NCBI RefSeq assembly: GCF_000516985.1
Contig: NW_006917095.1
Location: 438,157 to 502,156, forward strand
Direction of reading: 5' to 3'
Source: Pestalotiopsis fici W106-1
Lineage: Eukaryota > Ascomycota > Sordariomycetes > Amphisphaeriales > Sporocadaceae
DNA: 64,000 nucleotides
Shown: in pieces, positions 1 through 10,472 of the stretch
Layout of the letters: the number at the start of each line of letters is the position of its first letter
How positions within the stretch are numbered: the stretch's first letter is position 1
The notes under the pieces: generated by a model
What the model was told of the DNA's origin: nothing
What the model saw: only the letters and a program-made list of their open reading frames with translations
The model's database searches: none
Position numbers and translations under genes: made by a program

Positions 1-1143
1 GGTTGATCAGAATTAATCTCTGTTGGTAATTCGGTGATTCTTTCATGTCATTTAGGAAGTTGGGGAGCGTGGAGGGGTTGAGGAGCGTGGGCTTTGCAAT
101 TGTTGTAGTATTGGTGTCAGCATTGAACCTCAATCTCATCACCCTCAAAGTTCCCCGTAATGTCGGTTTGGGGCAGGACAACGAGTATGATATATGGCGC
201 GTATCTCTCGGAGGAGTATGCTACAACGGGGTAACCGAATGAAGCTTGCCTCTGCCAATGTTCCAGCCCACGTACGGTCACACCACGCCCATGGTTTGCC
301 CCTTCGTGCTATCCGGGGAGGGGGGTGGGAACAAAATGTGTTTACCAAAGTCAAATTCCGCGTATACAGTTTGTGTTCATGATATCCATCAGGCCTCCCG
401 ATTGTGATCTTCCAAGGATTTCTGGGCCTTGTCACAATTACGCGTGGCGCTGACAGGCTCTCGTGTACGCAAGGCTCGGTATGATGTGTCGGCACTCGTT
501 GCGCTACATACAGATGCAGCTTTCTGCCTGTAGTAGGTACCCACTCAAGGTCGGTCTTGTCCGCCAAGCGAAACCTCAGCAGTCTTAACCCCTGCCACTT
601 CCCCGCCTGTTGCCTAATCAGATGCTCCAGTACCTGATCTATCTGGCATGCATGCACTGAGCCTCTTCAAAAAGAATGCACCATTGCGTTGAATTATTAC
701 ATCTCGTAAGCAAGGCTATGTGCCAGGCGGCCTCTCCCATACCAGTGCTTCAATGGTTAGTCTTGCACGAGTCCATCCCACTGCGCCACCAATAGAACAT
801 ATGAAGGCGCATGACTATTGTGCGAACCACATATCTGCCTTGTTTCGGTCGCCACGAGAAGTTGCCCTGTCACATCCATGTCGATCCGTTCAGCCGCATC
901 TCAATGATTTCGTTTCTTGCAAGCTCAATCGCTACTTGCAATTGGACAGCTTTGAAGTTGTCCAACATGCTGAAATCAACATGTACCTAGACCTAGTCAA
1001 TGACCTGAAGTATATATATCAATTCCATACAACGTTATCCCTGGCCTACTTTTCTAGTAACTGATTCCCTCCAGATTCTTCCTGTTTGTTCATTCAGCCT
1101 GCACCTCCCATCCTCGGACATCATCATCAGGTCTTTGCTCATC
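1..1143. other. No supported gene; long minus-strand open frame
   Basis: No gene can be supported here. The minus strand has an unbroken frame of about 170 codons (657 down to 145) without an in-frame ATG. A CTCAG acceptor-like sequence lies just before it, so it could be an internal or terminal exon, but no partner exon or recognisable domain is visible. The last 100 bases are the leader of the AAA+ gene and contain the TC-rich stretches common before fungal start codons. Confidence 0.3.
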
Positions 1144-3033
1144 ATGGATCATCAGGATACCAATGGTGTACACCCCACAGCTCCATTGAAATGCGAACTA
1201 AAAACCTGGCATACCCGTGAAGATGGAAAGGGCAACAAAGTTCGCACTCCTGTGCAGGGTACGGATGCGTTGCGACCTGACAATGACTCTTCCAGTCATG
1301 CCTTGGTTCTTGAGAGAGGGTTCGACAAAAAGAGTCAGCTGCTTTGGACTACACTCACCGTCAACTCCCCCCACATACTCAAGGCTCTCAGGGACGCTGT
1401 AGGCCGCTACCCAACAGTTCCTTCCGACTTTACGGAATCATTTACCATGTCGAGCCCATTTCAGATGCTCTATCATCACTGGGAAGATTTGCACGCTTAT
1501 AAGACGACCCTCGAAGACGGGGAAGATGATGCAAGGATGCACCTGAATTTACTCTTTGGATTCATGGAGTCAGAGATGGGCGATTCTAAAAGAGCAATCG
1601 AGAAGCAATTCGCCAGCGGCTATTGCGATTATGACAATCTCTGGCTCATATTCAAGCCTGGTGCTCTGGCTATTACCCATTTCAAATCTCATCCATGGTT
1701 GATGAGAGTTACCAAAACCGCGTACGAGGAGAATGCCCGAGACGGAAAGTGGCTAGAGGTGCATACTGTATACACTGGTCATGATGGGAAAAATCCCGGC
1801 GAGACAAAGCACATCATCAAGGTGAAACAGAAGGAATCCTTTGCCCAGGGGCATCCCGAGCGCATCCTCAATCTCCCAGTCTACCCGCGCAAGTATCATA
1901 CCGAGGGTGAGGCACTGGAAGAGCGTCTGCGTTCCAGGGGCGAGAGGTTTATCTCACTCAGCGGCAGAAACTCCATTCAAAACTATGATGGAGCTGCCGA
2001 ATATCTCAAAGAAGCGCCCCCTGACTTTTACGACCCTAATGAAGCGAGCACCTGGCAAGTATGGCGCTCGTATGCAGAGAAAGGCCGGATTGTCCTGGAC
2101 TTGAGCTCTTTTCATGAAGAGAACCGTGGCATGACCATATCAGCCCCACAGGACGAGTCGACAACAGACACGGCAATGTGTCCCCCATACGTTTTTGGGT
2201 TCTCGTGCGGTCGTAAAGACTGGGGCCGTTTCCTGGTGTCCATCGTACGAGAAGCAAGTTGGAAACCGGACCCCTTTTCTTCTCTCGAAGTGCCAAGTAA
2301 TCAAAAGATGCTGGTTCAGGCTCTAGTCTCGTCCCACGATTTTCCAGGCAACGATCGCGACAGGAATGAGCAAAAAGGAAAGGGACTCGTCTTCCTTCTC
2401 CATGGTCCACCTGGTGCCGGAAAGACATTGACTGCCGAGTGCGCCGCCGAGCTGTCACACAGGGCCCTGTTCAGCTGTTCCATGTCAGAACTAAACAAGT
2501 ACAACAGCGCGTGGTATTTTGAGCATCGTCTTGCCCAAGTTTTGCGGCTCGCAACTGCTTGGAAGGCCGTCGTGCTTCTTGATGAGGCCGACGTCTTTCT
2601 TGAAGCTAGACGGGATGACTCGGCCGCGGATGGGGAGCGTAATGCTCTTGTCGCAGTATTCCTGCGACATCTTGAATACTTTTCAGGCATCGTGTTTCTC
2701 ACCACGAACCGGATTCATGTTTTTGATGATGCAATGAAGTCAAGAATCCACTTGGCAATTGGATTCAATGCCCCAGGCACAGCTGCACGACGCGCGATAT
2801 GGAGCCGCAATATCCAACAACTTCCAAAGGATCAGGTAGATCCCAATGTTGAGGAGGCGCTCGATCGACTGGCTGCTGAAGAGTTAAATGGTCGCGAGAT
2901 TGCAAACACTCTGACAACAGCGAACACATTTGCTCGTTTTAGCAAAGAGCCACTCGGAATCCAGCATATCGAAACAGTCATGGTTGTGCGTAGAGACTTT
3001 GAAAACATATTGAAGAAGGGGAACCCGGCATAG
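1144..3033 (+). CDS. AAA+ ATPase, fungal type with N-terminal DUF7025-like region
   Basis: A single-exon protein of 629 residues. The C-terminal half is a classical AAA+ module: Walker A GPPGAGKT at residues 421-428, Walker B ending in LLDEAD with D480 and E481, sensor-1 TTN at 520-522, and an arginine-finger-like MKSRIH just after it. The N-terminal half (about 100-350) matches my memory of the DUF7025 region of fungal ATPases, with the block DNLWLIFKPGALAI. Family members are ATP-driven remodelling enzymes, and some resemble Bcs1 or proteasomal ATPases, but the substrate of this subfamily is not known to me. I see no signal peptide or membrane segment, so it is probably cytosolic or nuclear. 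The start is the first ATG in the frame and follows a CATC context. No intron is needed and the frame is intact. Confidence 0.9.
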   Translation: MDHQDTNGVHPTAPLKCELKTWHTREDGKGNKVRTPVQGTDALRPDNDSSSHALVLERGFDKKSQLLWTTLTVNSPHILKALRDAVGRYPTVPSDFTESFTMSSPFQMLYHHWEDLHAYKTTLEDGEDDARMHLNLLFGFMESEMGDSKRAIEKQFASGYCDYDNLWLIFKPGALAITHFKSHPWLMRVTKTAYEENARDGKWLEVHTVYTGHDGKNPGETKHIIKVKQKESFAQGHPERILNLPVYPRKYHTEGEALEERLRSRGERFISLSGRNSIQNYDGAAEYLKEAPPDFYDPNEASTWQVWRSYAEKGRIVLDLSSFHEENRGMTISAPQDESTTDTAMCPPYVFGFSCGRKDWGRFLVSIVREASWKPDPFSSLEVPSNQKMLVQALVSSHDFPGNDRDRNEQKGKGLVFLLHGPPGAGKTLTAECAAELSHRALFSCSMSELNKYNSAWYFEHRLAQVLRLATAWKAVVLLDEADVFLEARRDDSAADGERNALVAVFLRHLEYFSGIVFLTTNRIHVFDDAMKSRIHLAIGFNAPGTAARRAIWSRNIQQLPKDQVDPNVEEALDRLAAEELNGREIANTLTTANTFARFSKEPLGIQHIETVMVVRRDFENILKKGNPA

Positions 3034-3496
3034 CATCACATATCGTCGATATGATTGTGTAAAAGCACAGAATCCTGAAGCAAAAAGGTGTGGGATTAGA
3101 CGACGTTTGCTATTTAGAAACAGCCTTTTCCTACAATGGGGAATGGATGATAGAAAATGGGCCATGAACAAGGAACAAGCTAGACATTACGCTCACCCTC
3201 ATTTTCCCTTCGAAACATGTAAATCATGTTTGTGATCAGAACCACGTACCCAGTTCACTACAATATTACTTTATCAGTGACTCAGGAGTCCAATTCATCG
3301 CTAAGCGCCTTATACAAACTACAAGCCGGAGGCAGAGCAAAGATTGCTCGTGCCCAGCATCAGGCATACCTGTGGATCTATGTACCTCGAATGTGTGTCT
3401 AGGCTATCCTCACCGGTACTACATGATAGATTATCCCAATGTTGGTGCTTTATTCAGCATCAAGTCAATCTTCACTTGTGAGCGTGTGTCCCATGC
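3034..3496. other. Convergent intergenic spacer
   Basis: This is the 3' space between the AAA+ gene (plus) and the Ser-Asp-rich gene (minus), so it should hold both terminators and polyadenylation signals. I see no gene, RNA or repeat in it. Confidence 0.5.
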
Positions 3497-5370
3497 TCAA
3501 CGCCATCTTGCGACTCGGGCATCCTCGTACGCGGCCTCTGAAAAGGTACTCCAGGGTTCATACCGGTGTCTCGCGGTGGCCGAGACCTTGAAGCCTTCCA
3601 ACTTGACACTGCCGCATAGTAATGGCAGGTCGATCATTCCTACAAACCTGGTGAAATTCTCATCACTGAAATCCAAGTGTCCTGATACCGGGTCAGGTTG
3701 GATCTCGCCCTCGCCAGTTTCGCGGCCACGCAGTCGAATGAACACTCGATGAGCGGGAGCTTTGGTCTCCTTGGGTGAGCGGCCGCGATGTCTTTTGGAA
3801 TGCGTAGGCTCGGCCCTAGTAGGACCTCGCTTTCGCTTGCTTCCCAACCGGTTATACGACTTGGTCTCCTCCTCCTTGTGATCATCGTCGCTGTCACTGT
3901 CGCTATAGCGATCGTAATCCTCGGTGCGCCTCTCGTCGTCGTCATCGCTATGGCTGTCGCTATAGCTGCGACGGTTGCTATCGTTTTGACTGTCGCTGTC
4001 GCTGCTATAGCTTTGACGGTTACTATCACTTCGACTGTCGCTGTCGCTATCTCTGTGGCTGTTGTTGTTGTTGTTGTCTCTGCGTCCATGACTGTCGCTG
4101 CTGGCTGCATCGCTGTGGCTATCACTGTCGCTACGTCTATGGTTGCTATCCCCATCAATGTGGCTGTCGCTGCCGCTGTCGCTGTATCTGTGGCCATCAC
4201 TATCGTCGTCTTCAGTGTCGCTCTCATCTTGAGCTTGTATGTAATCTTCGAGTCTGTCGTTGGACAGTGCAATAAGCATGGTGCCGTCGAAATAGCCCAT
4301 ATCCAAGCGTCCGGCAGAGATACTCGGCGCAACCCCACGACTAACGTCAAGGGTGAATGGTGCCATTGAGGGCCATTGGCCAGAGACCTCTTCGCAGCGA
4401 ATGACATAAGAACCCCGGCATTTTTGCAGAGTGGGCGGCTCAATGCTTCTGGTTTGGACACGGGGACCTTCTTTCCGCACCTGCTGGACAAGTCTGTCGT
4501 GGTCTTTCATGGCAGTCAACCATAAATTGTCTGACCTCTCTGCTTCCTGACGACTAGACTGTCTGTCAACGTGACGGGCAAGACTAATGACTGCTGAGCG
4601 ATTCCAACCAATGCAGATCGTCCGCATGCTGCCAGTGCCGCCGCTCCATGTTTCCAGGCCTGGGACTCTCTCGGCTGCCGCACGAAGAAGATGTCTATCA
4701 TCATATCCATACAAGGCCATAGGTTCGGGGGTCTTGGATTCATCCGGTCGTCCGTTGGTCAGGAAATAATGTTCCATGAACCGATGGAGATCCTGCTTAG
4801 CTCGCTCAGCTGGGTTCGAGTATTTGAACCAAGCCTGATTCTCTTTGGACTCTTGCTCGGCTTCCCAGTCTTCCACTTCTTGATCCCAAGCTTTCAGAGC
4901 AGGCTCGTGATCTCGCCTCATGTCCAGTTCAAGTTTAAGCACTGAAGCAGGTACTTGTTCGCACTATAAAATTGGTAATGATTAGTGCATGTCGCGATTG
5001 ACAAAGTGCAAAGTTATTATGGAAAGGGGAAACTTACTCTGCCATCTACAACAGCATCTCTCAATAGTTGTTGCAATTCGGGAAGTCGTGCAGAGGATCG
5101 AAAGGGGATGCCGTACCAGCGGAGCTGGGCAACAAAGAATGTCATCTTGAACAGGTCTCTGGCGCTTTCTCGTGCTTCCTCTTGTCCACGCAACGAGCGC
5201 AGTCGTCCTGGAAAGAAGAGCTCCAGCAACCGTGATCCGTCAATGCGAGGCTCCCGCCTTGCTGTGGTTTGTGTAGGACCAAACTCTCGGCCACGCATTT
5301 CGAAGCCATTCCTGCGGAGAACGGGCGCAGCTGGACGCTGAGGGTGCCATCCGTACTTATAGTTGGGCAT
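3497..5370 (-). CDS. Fungal-specific protein with Ser-Asp-rich insert
   Basis: Two exons on the minus strand: 5370-5038 and 4963-3497. They are separated by a 75-bp GTAAGT/TATAG intron in phase 0, giving 599 residues. The N-terminal part is charged and helical and includes a LLELFFPGRLRSLRG block and an E-rich stretch (DQEVEDWEAEQESKE). A folded-looking block starting at GSYVIRCEEVSGQW is followed by roughly 110 residues of Ser-Asp-His-Arg repeats, then a basic RKRG/SKRHRGRSP segment that could be a nuclear localisation signal. A C-terminal block with RLRGRETGEGE and PWSTFSEAAYEDARVARWR ends the protein. The two ordered blocks appear to belong to one domain interrupted by the low-complexity insert. 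I recall similar uncharacterised proteins in Pezizomycotina but no function. ATG 5370 was chosen as the first ATG after upstream non-coding sequence; an in-frame GTG lies further upstream. Confidence 0.8.
3889..4216 (-). repeat. Ser-Asp codon repeat inside coding sequence
   Basis: An imperfect hexanucleotide-like tract, read on the minus strand as mixtures of AGC/AGT and GAC/GAT codons, codes the Ser-Asp-rich insert of the 599-residue protein. On the plus strand it appears as GTCGCTGTC and GCTATAGCG motifs. Its interrupted nature suggests an old and diverged repeat. Confidence 0.8.
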
Positions 5371-6005
5371 TTTGGGTACGAAAGTTGGTTGACTTACACA
5401 ACAATGACCCAATTGCCCACCAAATTTTGTACAAAATTGAAAGATGAATCTGGATACCAGAATTTAAAGTAGTCGGAGCTGTCTCTGCACTGGGCTTGCG
5501 TTTGCTTTGTGTCGACCCAAGAAAAAAAAAATACCTGCACACACCCGCCTGTGTTGCCCAGTGAATAAAGCGCGCTAAGAAACCAACACCAAGGCCCACG
5601 GGCTCCGAGTCCCAATTCTCGCCTTAGCTCTAAGCCAACCTGCTACAGCAACATGAGAATCTTCCTGGTTTGTTTCCATGGATTTAATTTCTTGAAGAAT
5701 TGCATTCAAATGACCTGAGTGACAACGATTACTCAAGGCTACCAGCCGGTACCCAAAAGAGGTAGTCGAGCCATCCAGGCGCATATCGACGCGAACCTAG
5801 ATTGATGGCGTCAGCTCTGGCTCGCATTGAAGATTCAGGCCAGTTGTAGCATACATGCCACCTGAAGGGCGCGCCGGAAGGAGAAAAAGACAAGATGCCT
5901 ATCAGCGCCTTCACTTATGTATATCAGGGCAATATTATTCATCAATCCATTCATCAATCTTTCATGATTCCTAGATCTCATAAAGAAACTTTGCATACTT
6001 CCAAA
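5371..6005. promoter_or_regulatory. Divergent promoter region
   Basis: The spacer lies between the starts of the Ser-Asp-rich gene (minus) and the arginase-family gene (plus), so both promoters must lie here. A run of nine A residues follows CAAG near 5520. An upstream in-frame ATG at 5895 belongs to the arginase frame but is less favoured as a start. No RNA gene was found. Confidence 0.45.
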
Positions 6006-6989
6006 ATGGCCGAGTCACCAGCAATTGTCATCACTTACGTTCCTGCGGATTGCGGTTCCATCTTTCCTGGAAAATCCAAAGCATCGCAGGCATTTCGAGA
6101 TGCAGACATTGTCACGAAACTGCGCAGGGCAGGCTACCAAAGTATCTCGGAGTACCAAGCCTTGGAATCCCCCGCCACTTACAAAGCGTCAAGCCTGGGT
6201 TCAAATGGGGTGCGCAACGAAGACCTAAACGTCCAAGTTTGTAAAGACGTCCAAAGAAGCCTCGTCCAGACTCTAGCCCTGACTGGCGATGCGAGCCTGC
6301 CACCGTTCCAGCTTATACTCGGCGGCGAGTGCGGCATGTCCCCAGGCGTCTTGTCTGCCTTCTGGCAACACTCGACTCAAGGCGATTTGCATAAGCGTGT
6401 CGGCTTCCTCTACATTGATGCCGACACGGACCTGGCATCTCCAGATGATTTGAACAACACTGGCATCTTTGCAGGCATGAACATGACAAACCTCATTCGC
6501 TCCAAGGGAGCGCTGAAAAGCATGCAACAGTTTGCGCGGCCGTCGGGTGAAGCTCTCTGCGACGCTTCGAATACGGTCCTGTTTGGGATCAACATGTCGA
6601 GCCCGGGCAACAAGCCAGAACATCTCGGGTATCTGCTTGATCATGGTTACAGAGTCATCAGCTCGTCTTCCGTTGCGCGACAACCTATAGAACAAGCAAT
6701 GGCGGCCCTAAGGTTTCTCGAGGAGAGAGTAGACATCATCGTGGTGCATCTCGACGTCGACTCCATCGATCCTAGAATGTTTCCCTTGGCCAACGTACCC
6801 AATCACACCGGCGTTGAATTTCACCAAATGATGCAGGCATTGAGGGTCATTCTTTACAGTGAAAAGGTGGGCGCATTGGTGGTTGCAGAGGTCAACCCAA
6901 ATCACGACCCAGGCTTGGACATGACCGAAAGACTTACAGATAGTATTGTTGACATTTTGACTGAAAGACGGGCGCCAAGAAGAGGCTAG
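6006..6989 (+). CDS. Arginase/agmatinase-family protein with altered metal ligands
   Basis: A single-exon ureohydrolase-fold protein of 327 residues. The family motifs are present in order: GGECG at 106-110 (usually GGDHS), DADTD at 138-142 (usually DAHAD), DVDSIDP from 250, and EVNP at 295-298. Canonical arginases hold two Mn ions with two histidines and four aspartates. Here the first histidine is Cys109 and the second is Asp140, while the other aspartates remain. I recall fungal arginase-like proteins with the same GGEC and DADTD signatures, so this is probably a subfamily trait rather than decay. The substrate and even the metal content are unknown. ATG 6006 (AAAATGG, A at -3) was preferred to in-frame ATGs at 5895 and 5964 because family homology starts right after it. 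No signal peptide is seen. Confidence 0.85.
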   Translation: MAESPAIVITYVPADCGSIFPGKSKASQAFRDADIVTKLRRAGYQSISEYQALESPATYKASSLGSNGVRNEDLNVQVCKDVQRSLVQTLALTGDASLPPFQLILGGECGMSPGVLSAFWQHSTQGDLHKRVGFLYIDADTDLASPDDLNNTGIFAGMNMTNLIRSKGALKSMQQFARPSGEALCDASNTVLFGINMSSPGNKPEHLGYLLDHGYRVISSSSVARQPIEQAMAALRFLEERVDIIVVHLDVDSIDPRMFPLANVPNHTGVEFHQMMQALRVILYSEKVGALVVAEVNPNHDPGLDMTERLTDSIVDILTERRAPRRG

Positions 6990-7871
6990 CCCAAATCACA
7001 TGTGTTCCATATTTTATAGTCGCAGGGAGATGTGGACACTGGACTATATTACCTACCATGGTGGGAAATTGTGTGTACCTGCAGCGCGTCATGGATTCTG
7101 CCCAACATGACGGTATTTTAATCGATGGAAAAATATCAGACAAAGTCGTTTGGATTGACTCAAAGAATACATACACCTGTGAGCTAAACTGTACTTTCAT
7201 CTTTATTCGCCTATCCTTTCCGAATCGTCTCCTCGCAGTCCAGTTGTTGTTAGCCCAAGTTGACTAGAGTATTAGAAGATTCATACACGATTCATGTAGC
7301 GACAGACAAAAGAGGGAGAAAGGATAGCTAGAACTTAAAATGTGAACAGTAAAAGAGCGGCAAGATCCAAAGTCTGTCGTATTGGAAGATGGAGATCAAC
7401 CATCAAGTCACACAATGAGTCATAATGATTCGAGAAAACAAGCGTCTCGCTAGTCTTCGGCCTCTGAAAAAGCAACACAGCTAAGGCGAGAAGGAAGAAA
7501 AGGCTCTCACAAACTGCCAATTGCATTGCTTTGACGCCAGCTATGGCTGCCGTCCTACCGAGCATTCACATGGGGTACCGCAGCGCATGGTTAGTGCTTA
7601 TAGGAAATCATACCGACAACAAATGATGCGGCAGTGTTATGGAGGATCGGCCATGATGAACAGAACAGGTGAGACATCATACTCACTGTGCTTCATTTTA
7701 CCGGACTTTTTAATTGTTCATGTCTCCGCGAACTCATCCTTCAACATTTATGCTTCCTACTCAGTATTCATCTCATCCATTGTAGTATCATCTGTGCCTG
7801 CTGCCCGGGTACCCCTGATCTCGAACCTGTAATATCATCAAGCCTTTTACAATCAGAGAGATCTCTGCATA
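6990..7871. other. Intergenic spacer
   Basis: About 880 bases between the arginase-family and tannase-family genes, both on the plus strand. Only short open frames without recognisable content occur. A signal-peptide exon for the next gene was looked for here and not found. Confidence 0.4.
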
Positions 7872-9488
7872 ATGGTTTGGGACTTTCTGGAAGGTGGTTG
7901 GAACCCCTCAGGCTGGGGAAGCCCGTGGCGTCCTCAAATGCCCCTAGGCTCCACTAACAGGTGCAGTCCAGCCGGACTCTCCCTGCCCGACATCACTGGA
8001 GTGAGCATACTGGCAGTGGAAGCAGTGGATCAACGCAACTACACGTACATTCCCGGACCCCTCGCAACCGCCGTCCTGCCGGATGCCAAGACGCTTCCAA
8101 ATCTGCATTTTTGCAATGTCACCGTCACCTACACACACCCAGGCTGGCATGACACGATCAATGTCAACATATTTCTCCCCACAGATGATTGGAATGGTAG
8201 ATTTACTGGCATTGGCGGGGGTGCCTTGGTCACGGGCGGGGGAGAACTTGCCGAGTCCAACATGATGCCCATCATGGCGACGGGATCTGCCACTGCCACC
8301 ACCGACGGTGGACACTCTTCCGACGTTCTCGGTCCGGAGCTGAACGAACCCGCCTGGGCATTGACGAGCCCCGGCAACTTGAATTGGCCGCTGCTCGTGA
8401 ATTTTGCCTCGGTCGCGCTGCACGACACGGCCACGATTGGCAAGGCGGTTGTGCAAGCATTTTACGGCACTGCACCAAGCTACTCTTACTTCTTGGGCGC
8501 TTCGACGGGCGGTCGCCAAGGCCACATGCTCGCGCAGAGATATCCGCACGACTATGATGGCATCATTGCCCTGTTTCCGGCCGTGAATTGGGTCAAGTTC
8601 TGGTGGTCTGGCCTCTGGCCGACATTTATCATGGATCAGATGAGTTCCTACCCCCAACGCTGCGAGGTGGATGCCATCACGGCCGCAGCCGTGTCGACTT
8701 GCGACAAGCTGGACGGTGTGGAAGACGGGATCATTTCTAGAGTGGATCTCTGTGACTTCAAGGCTCGCGATGCGATTGGTAAAAAGGTTCAGTGCAATGG
8801 CATCGAGACTACAGTATCTCCAGAGGCCGCAAAAGTAGTACAAAAGACGTGGGACGGACCCCGAAGCTCTACAGGCGGGTTCCAATGGTATGGATTCGGC
8901 ATGGGAACCAGCTTGACGCAGCCGCCTACGGGCGCCATTCAGGTCCAGTGCATTGAAGGGGATATTTGTCAATCTGCGGCCAATACTGCATGGGCTCGAT
9001 ACTGGGTCAAAAAGGATCCCTATTTCGACATGACCGGAATCACCCACCAAGAATGGGACGATCTCTTTCACGCATCCGTCAACGAATATGAGTCCATCAT
9101 TGGGACCTCGGACCCTGACCTGTCTGCATTCAAGAGAAGAGGGGGCAAGATGATGTTTTGGCACGGGACCGTCGATGCGGCTATTCCTTTTAATGGTAGT
9201 ACCGACTATTATGACCGCGTCTTGAGTCGCGACCCCAATGCTCAGGATTATTACCGATTCTTTGTTGCGCCTGGGGCCGGCCATTGCTTCAACTGCGGGC
9301 CGGCACCGCCATTCGGCATGGATCATATTGTTAATTGGGTAGAAAATGGTGTGGCTCCCGACGTACTGAGAGCCGCTGGTACGAATGGGTTCGGCGATTG
9401 GGTTGAAAGAGACATCTGCCTGTACCCCAAGGTTCAACATTATGCAGGGGGGGATCCGTCAAAGCCATCATCTTTCATTTGCGTCTAG
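7872..9488 (+). CDS. Tannase/feruloyl esterase family hydrolase
   Basis: A single-exon protein of 538 residues of the tannase and feruloyl-esterase family (Pfam Tannase type). These alpha/beta hydrolases cleave ester bonds of galloyl or hydroxycinnamoyl compounds, usually outside the cell. The nucleophile elbow is GASTGGRQG with Ser211; Asp435 (HGTVDAAIP) and His471 (GAGHC) complete the triad. The calcium-loop-like segment CDKLDGVEDGIISRVDLC is present. Two features are odd. The Cys that normally precedes the nucleophile (CS-D-HC motif) is Ala210 although its partner Cys472 remains, so the usual disulphide tying Ser and His cannot form. The N-terminus (MVWDFLEGGWNPSGW) is not a signal peptide, so the protein is either intracellular or a short upstream exon is missing from this model. 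Several other cysteines and Asn-X-Thr sites fit a secreted ancestry. Confidence 0.85.
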   Translation: MVWDFLEGGWNPSGWGSPWRPQMPLGSTNRCSPAGLSLPDITGVSILAVEAVDQRNYTYIPGPLATAVLPDAKTLPNLHFCNVTVTYTHPGWHDTINVNIFLPTDDWNGRFTGIGGGALVTGGGELAESNMMPIMATGSATATTDGGHSSDVLGPELNEPAWALTSPGNLNWPLLVNFASVALHDTATIGKAVVQAFYGTAPSYSYFLGASTGGRQGHMLAQRYPHDYDGIIALFPAVNWVKFWWSGLWPTFIMDQMSSYPQRCEVDAITAAAVSTCDKLDGVEDGIISRVDLCDFKARDAIGKKVQCNGIETTVSPEAAKVVQKTWDGPRSSTGGFQWYGFGMGTSLTQPPTGAIQVQCIEGDICQSAANTAWARYWVKKDPYFDMTGITHQEWDDLFHASVNEYESIIGTSDPDLSAFKRRGGKMMFWHGTVDAAIPFNGSTDYYDRVLSRDPNAQDYYRFFVAPGAGHCFNCGPAPPFGMDHIVNWVENGVAPDVLRAAGTNGFGDWVERDICLYPKVQHYAGGDPSKPSSFICV

Positions 9489-10472
9489 AGTGTCAGAAGC
9501 TATCCACAGCGGTAACATTAGGATATCGGGATCGCATATTCTTGGACCTAACACGAATCGAATCGTCTCTCCATACGTTGACTCATTTGCCAACATGCAG
9601 CACATTATATAATGAACTCGAGCTCATGTGCCATGTTTTATACAAATACATGATCTCCGTTTGGTTTAAAGGCTGCAGTTGCGACGGCGACAATGTCGAA
9701 TCATTTCTGTCAACGGCGTTATTACGGTGTATTGGAAGGAGCTTCCCCCGACAGCATGCAAACCTTACACCACCTTGTGACTTTTCTTGCCATCATGAGG
9801 AGTTTCGAGAGCAGGGAGAGATAAGAAAGAGAACACCTGGCATGATCATAATTTGATGTAGCTTTGGAAGAGCATCAACTTTTTTGCTTCCAAGGTTATA
9901 CTCACGGTACACCTTGCGTGACCATTTTCTTTCTCTTTACTTTTTCTTCTGGCCTATTCGACCGAGTAGCTCAACCAGCTGCCTCGAACTCGTGAACTTC
10001 AGTGATTTGATCAGACCTACAAGTACTGCCAATAGCATGACAACAAAGATTAAGTGGAATTACTACTGGCGCCAGCATCTCAACTTTCATTGGTGAGTGC
10101 CGCGATCGGCTTGCTTTTGGTGCTTGTCCCTACATTCGTGTACCTTCAGGACAAATGGTGCAGTGCTCACGAGCTGGAAAAACCTTATCATCTACAAACT
10201 TCGCTGCTAATATGCAACACCTTGGCCGTTTCAATGCAGGGTCCGGACAAGAGACTTTGGAGTTTTTCATTTTCATGCTCCAAGGTATAAAGAGGCCTGC
10301 TGTGCCCATCAAATCTCTGCCCATGCGTCTCTGAATCAAAATTGCATCTGACACTCAGTATATGTCGACACAATCACACCTGGGCGTACCTTTCAGAAAC
10401 TGACTGTGTACACTCACAAGCAACAATATTCCAGTTACCCTGCTTAGCAAAGTATTGTTAAGAAACGAGAGT
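9489..10472. other. Intergenic spacer
   Basis: About 980 bases with only short frames and no recognisable gene. The final part, with CTCACAAGCAACAATATTCC, is the likely leader of the next gene. Confidence 0.4.

Noticed and set aside
145..657. 170-codon minus-strand frame
   Set aside because: It has no ATG, no recognised domain and no visible partner exon; kept only as a note in the spacer entry.
3788..4369. Hydrophobic Val/Ala-rich plus-strand frame of 193 codons that resembles a membrane protein
   Set aside because: It is the antisense reading of the Ser-Asp codon repeat; GTC/GCT triplets produce it automatically.
7800..7840. Sequence resembling a tRNA B box (CTCGAACCTGT) on the minus strand
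   Set aside because: The neighbouring bases do not form a T stem or the rest of a cloverleaf.
7944..9440. 498-codon open frame antisense to the tannase-family gene
   Set aside because: No domain, and it is fully covered by a well-supported gene on the other strand.
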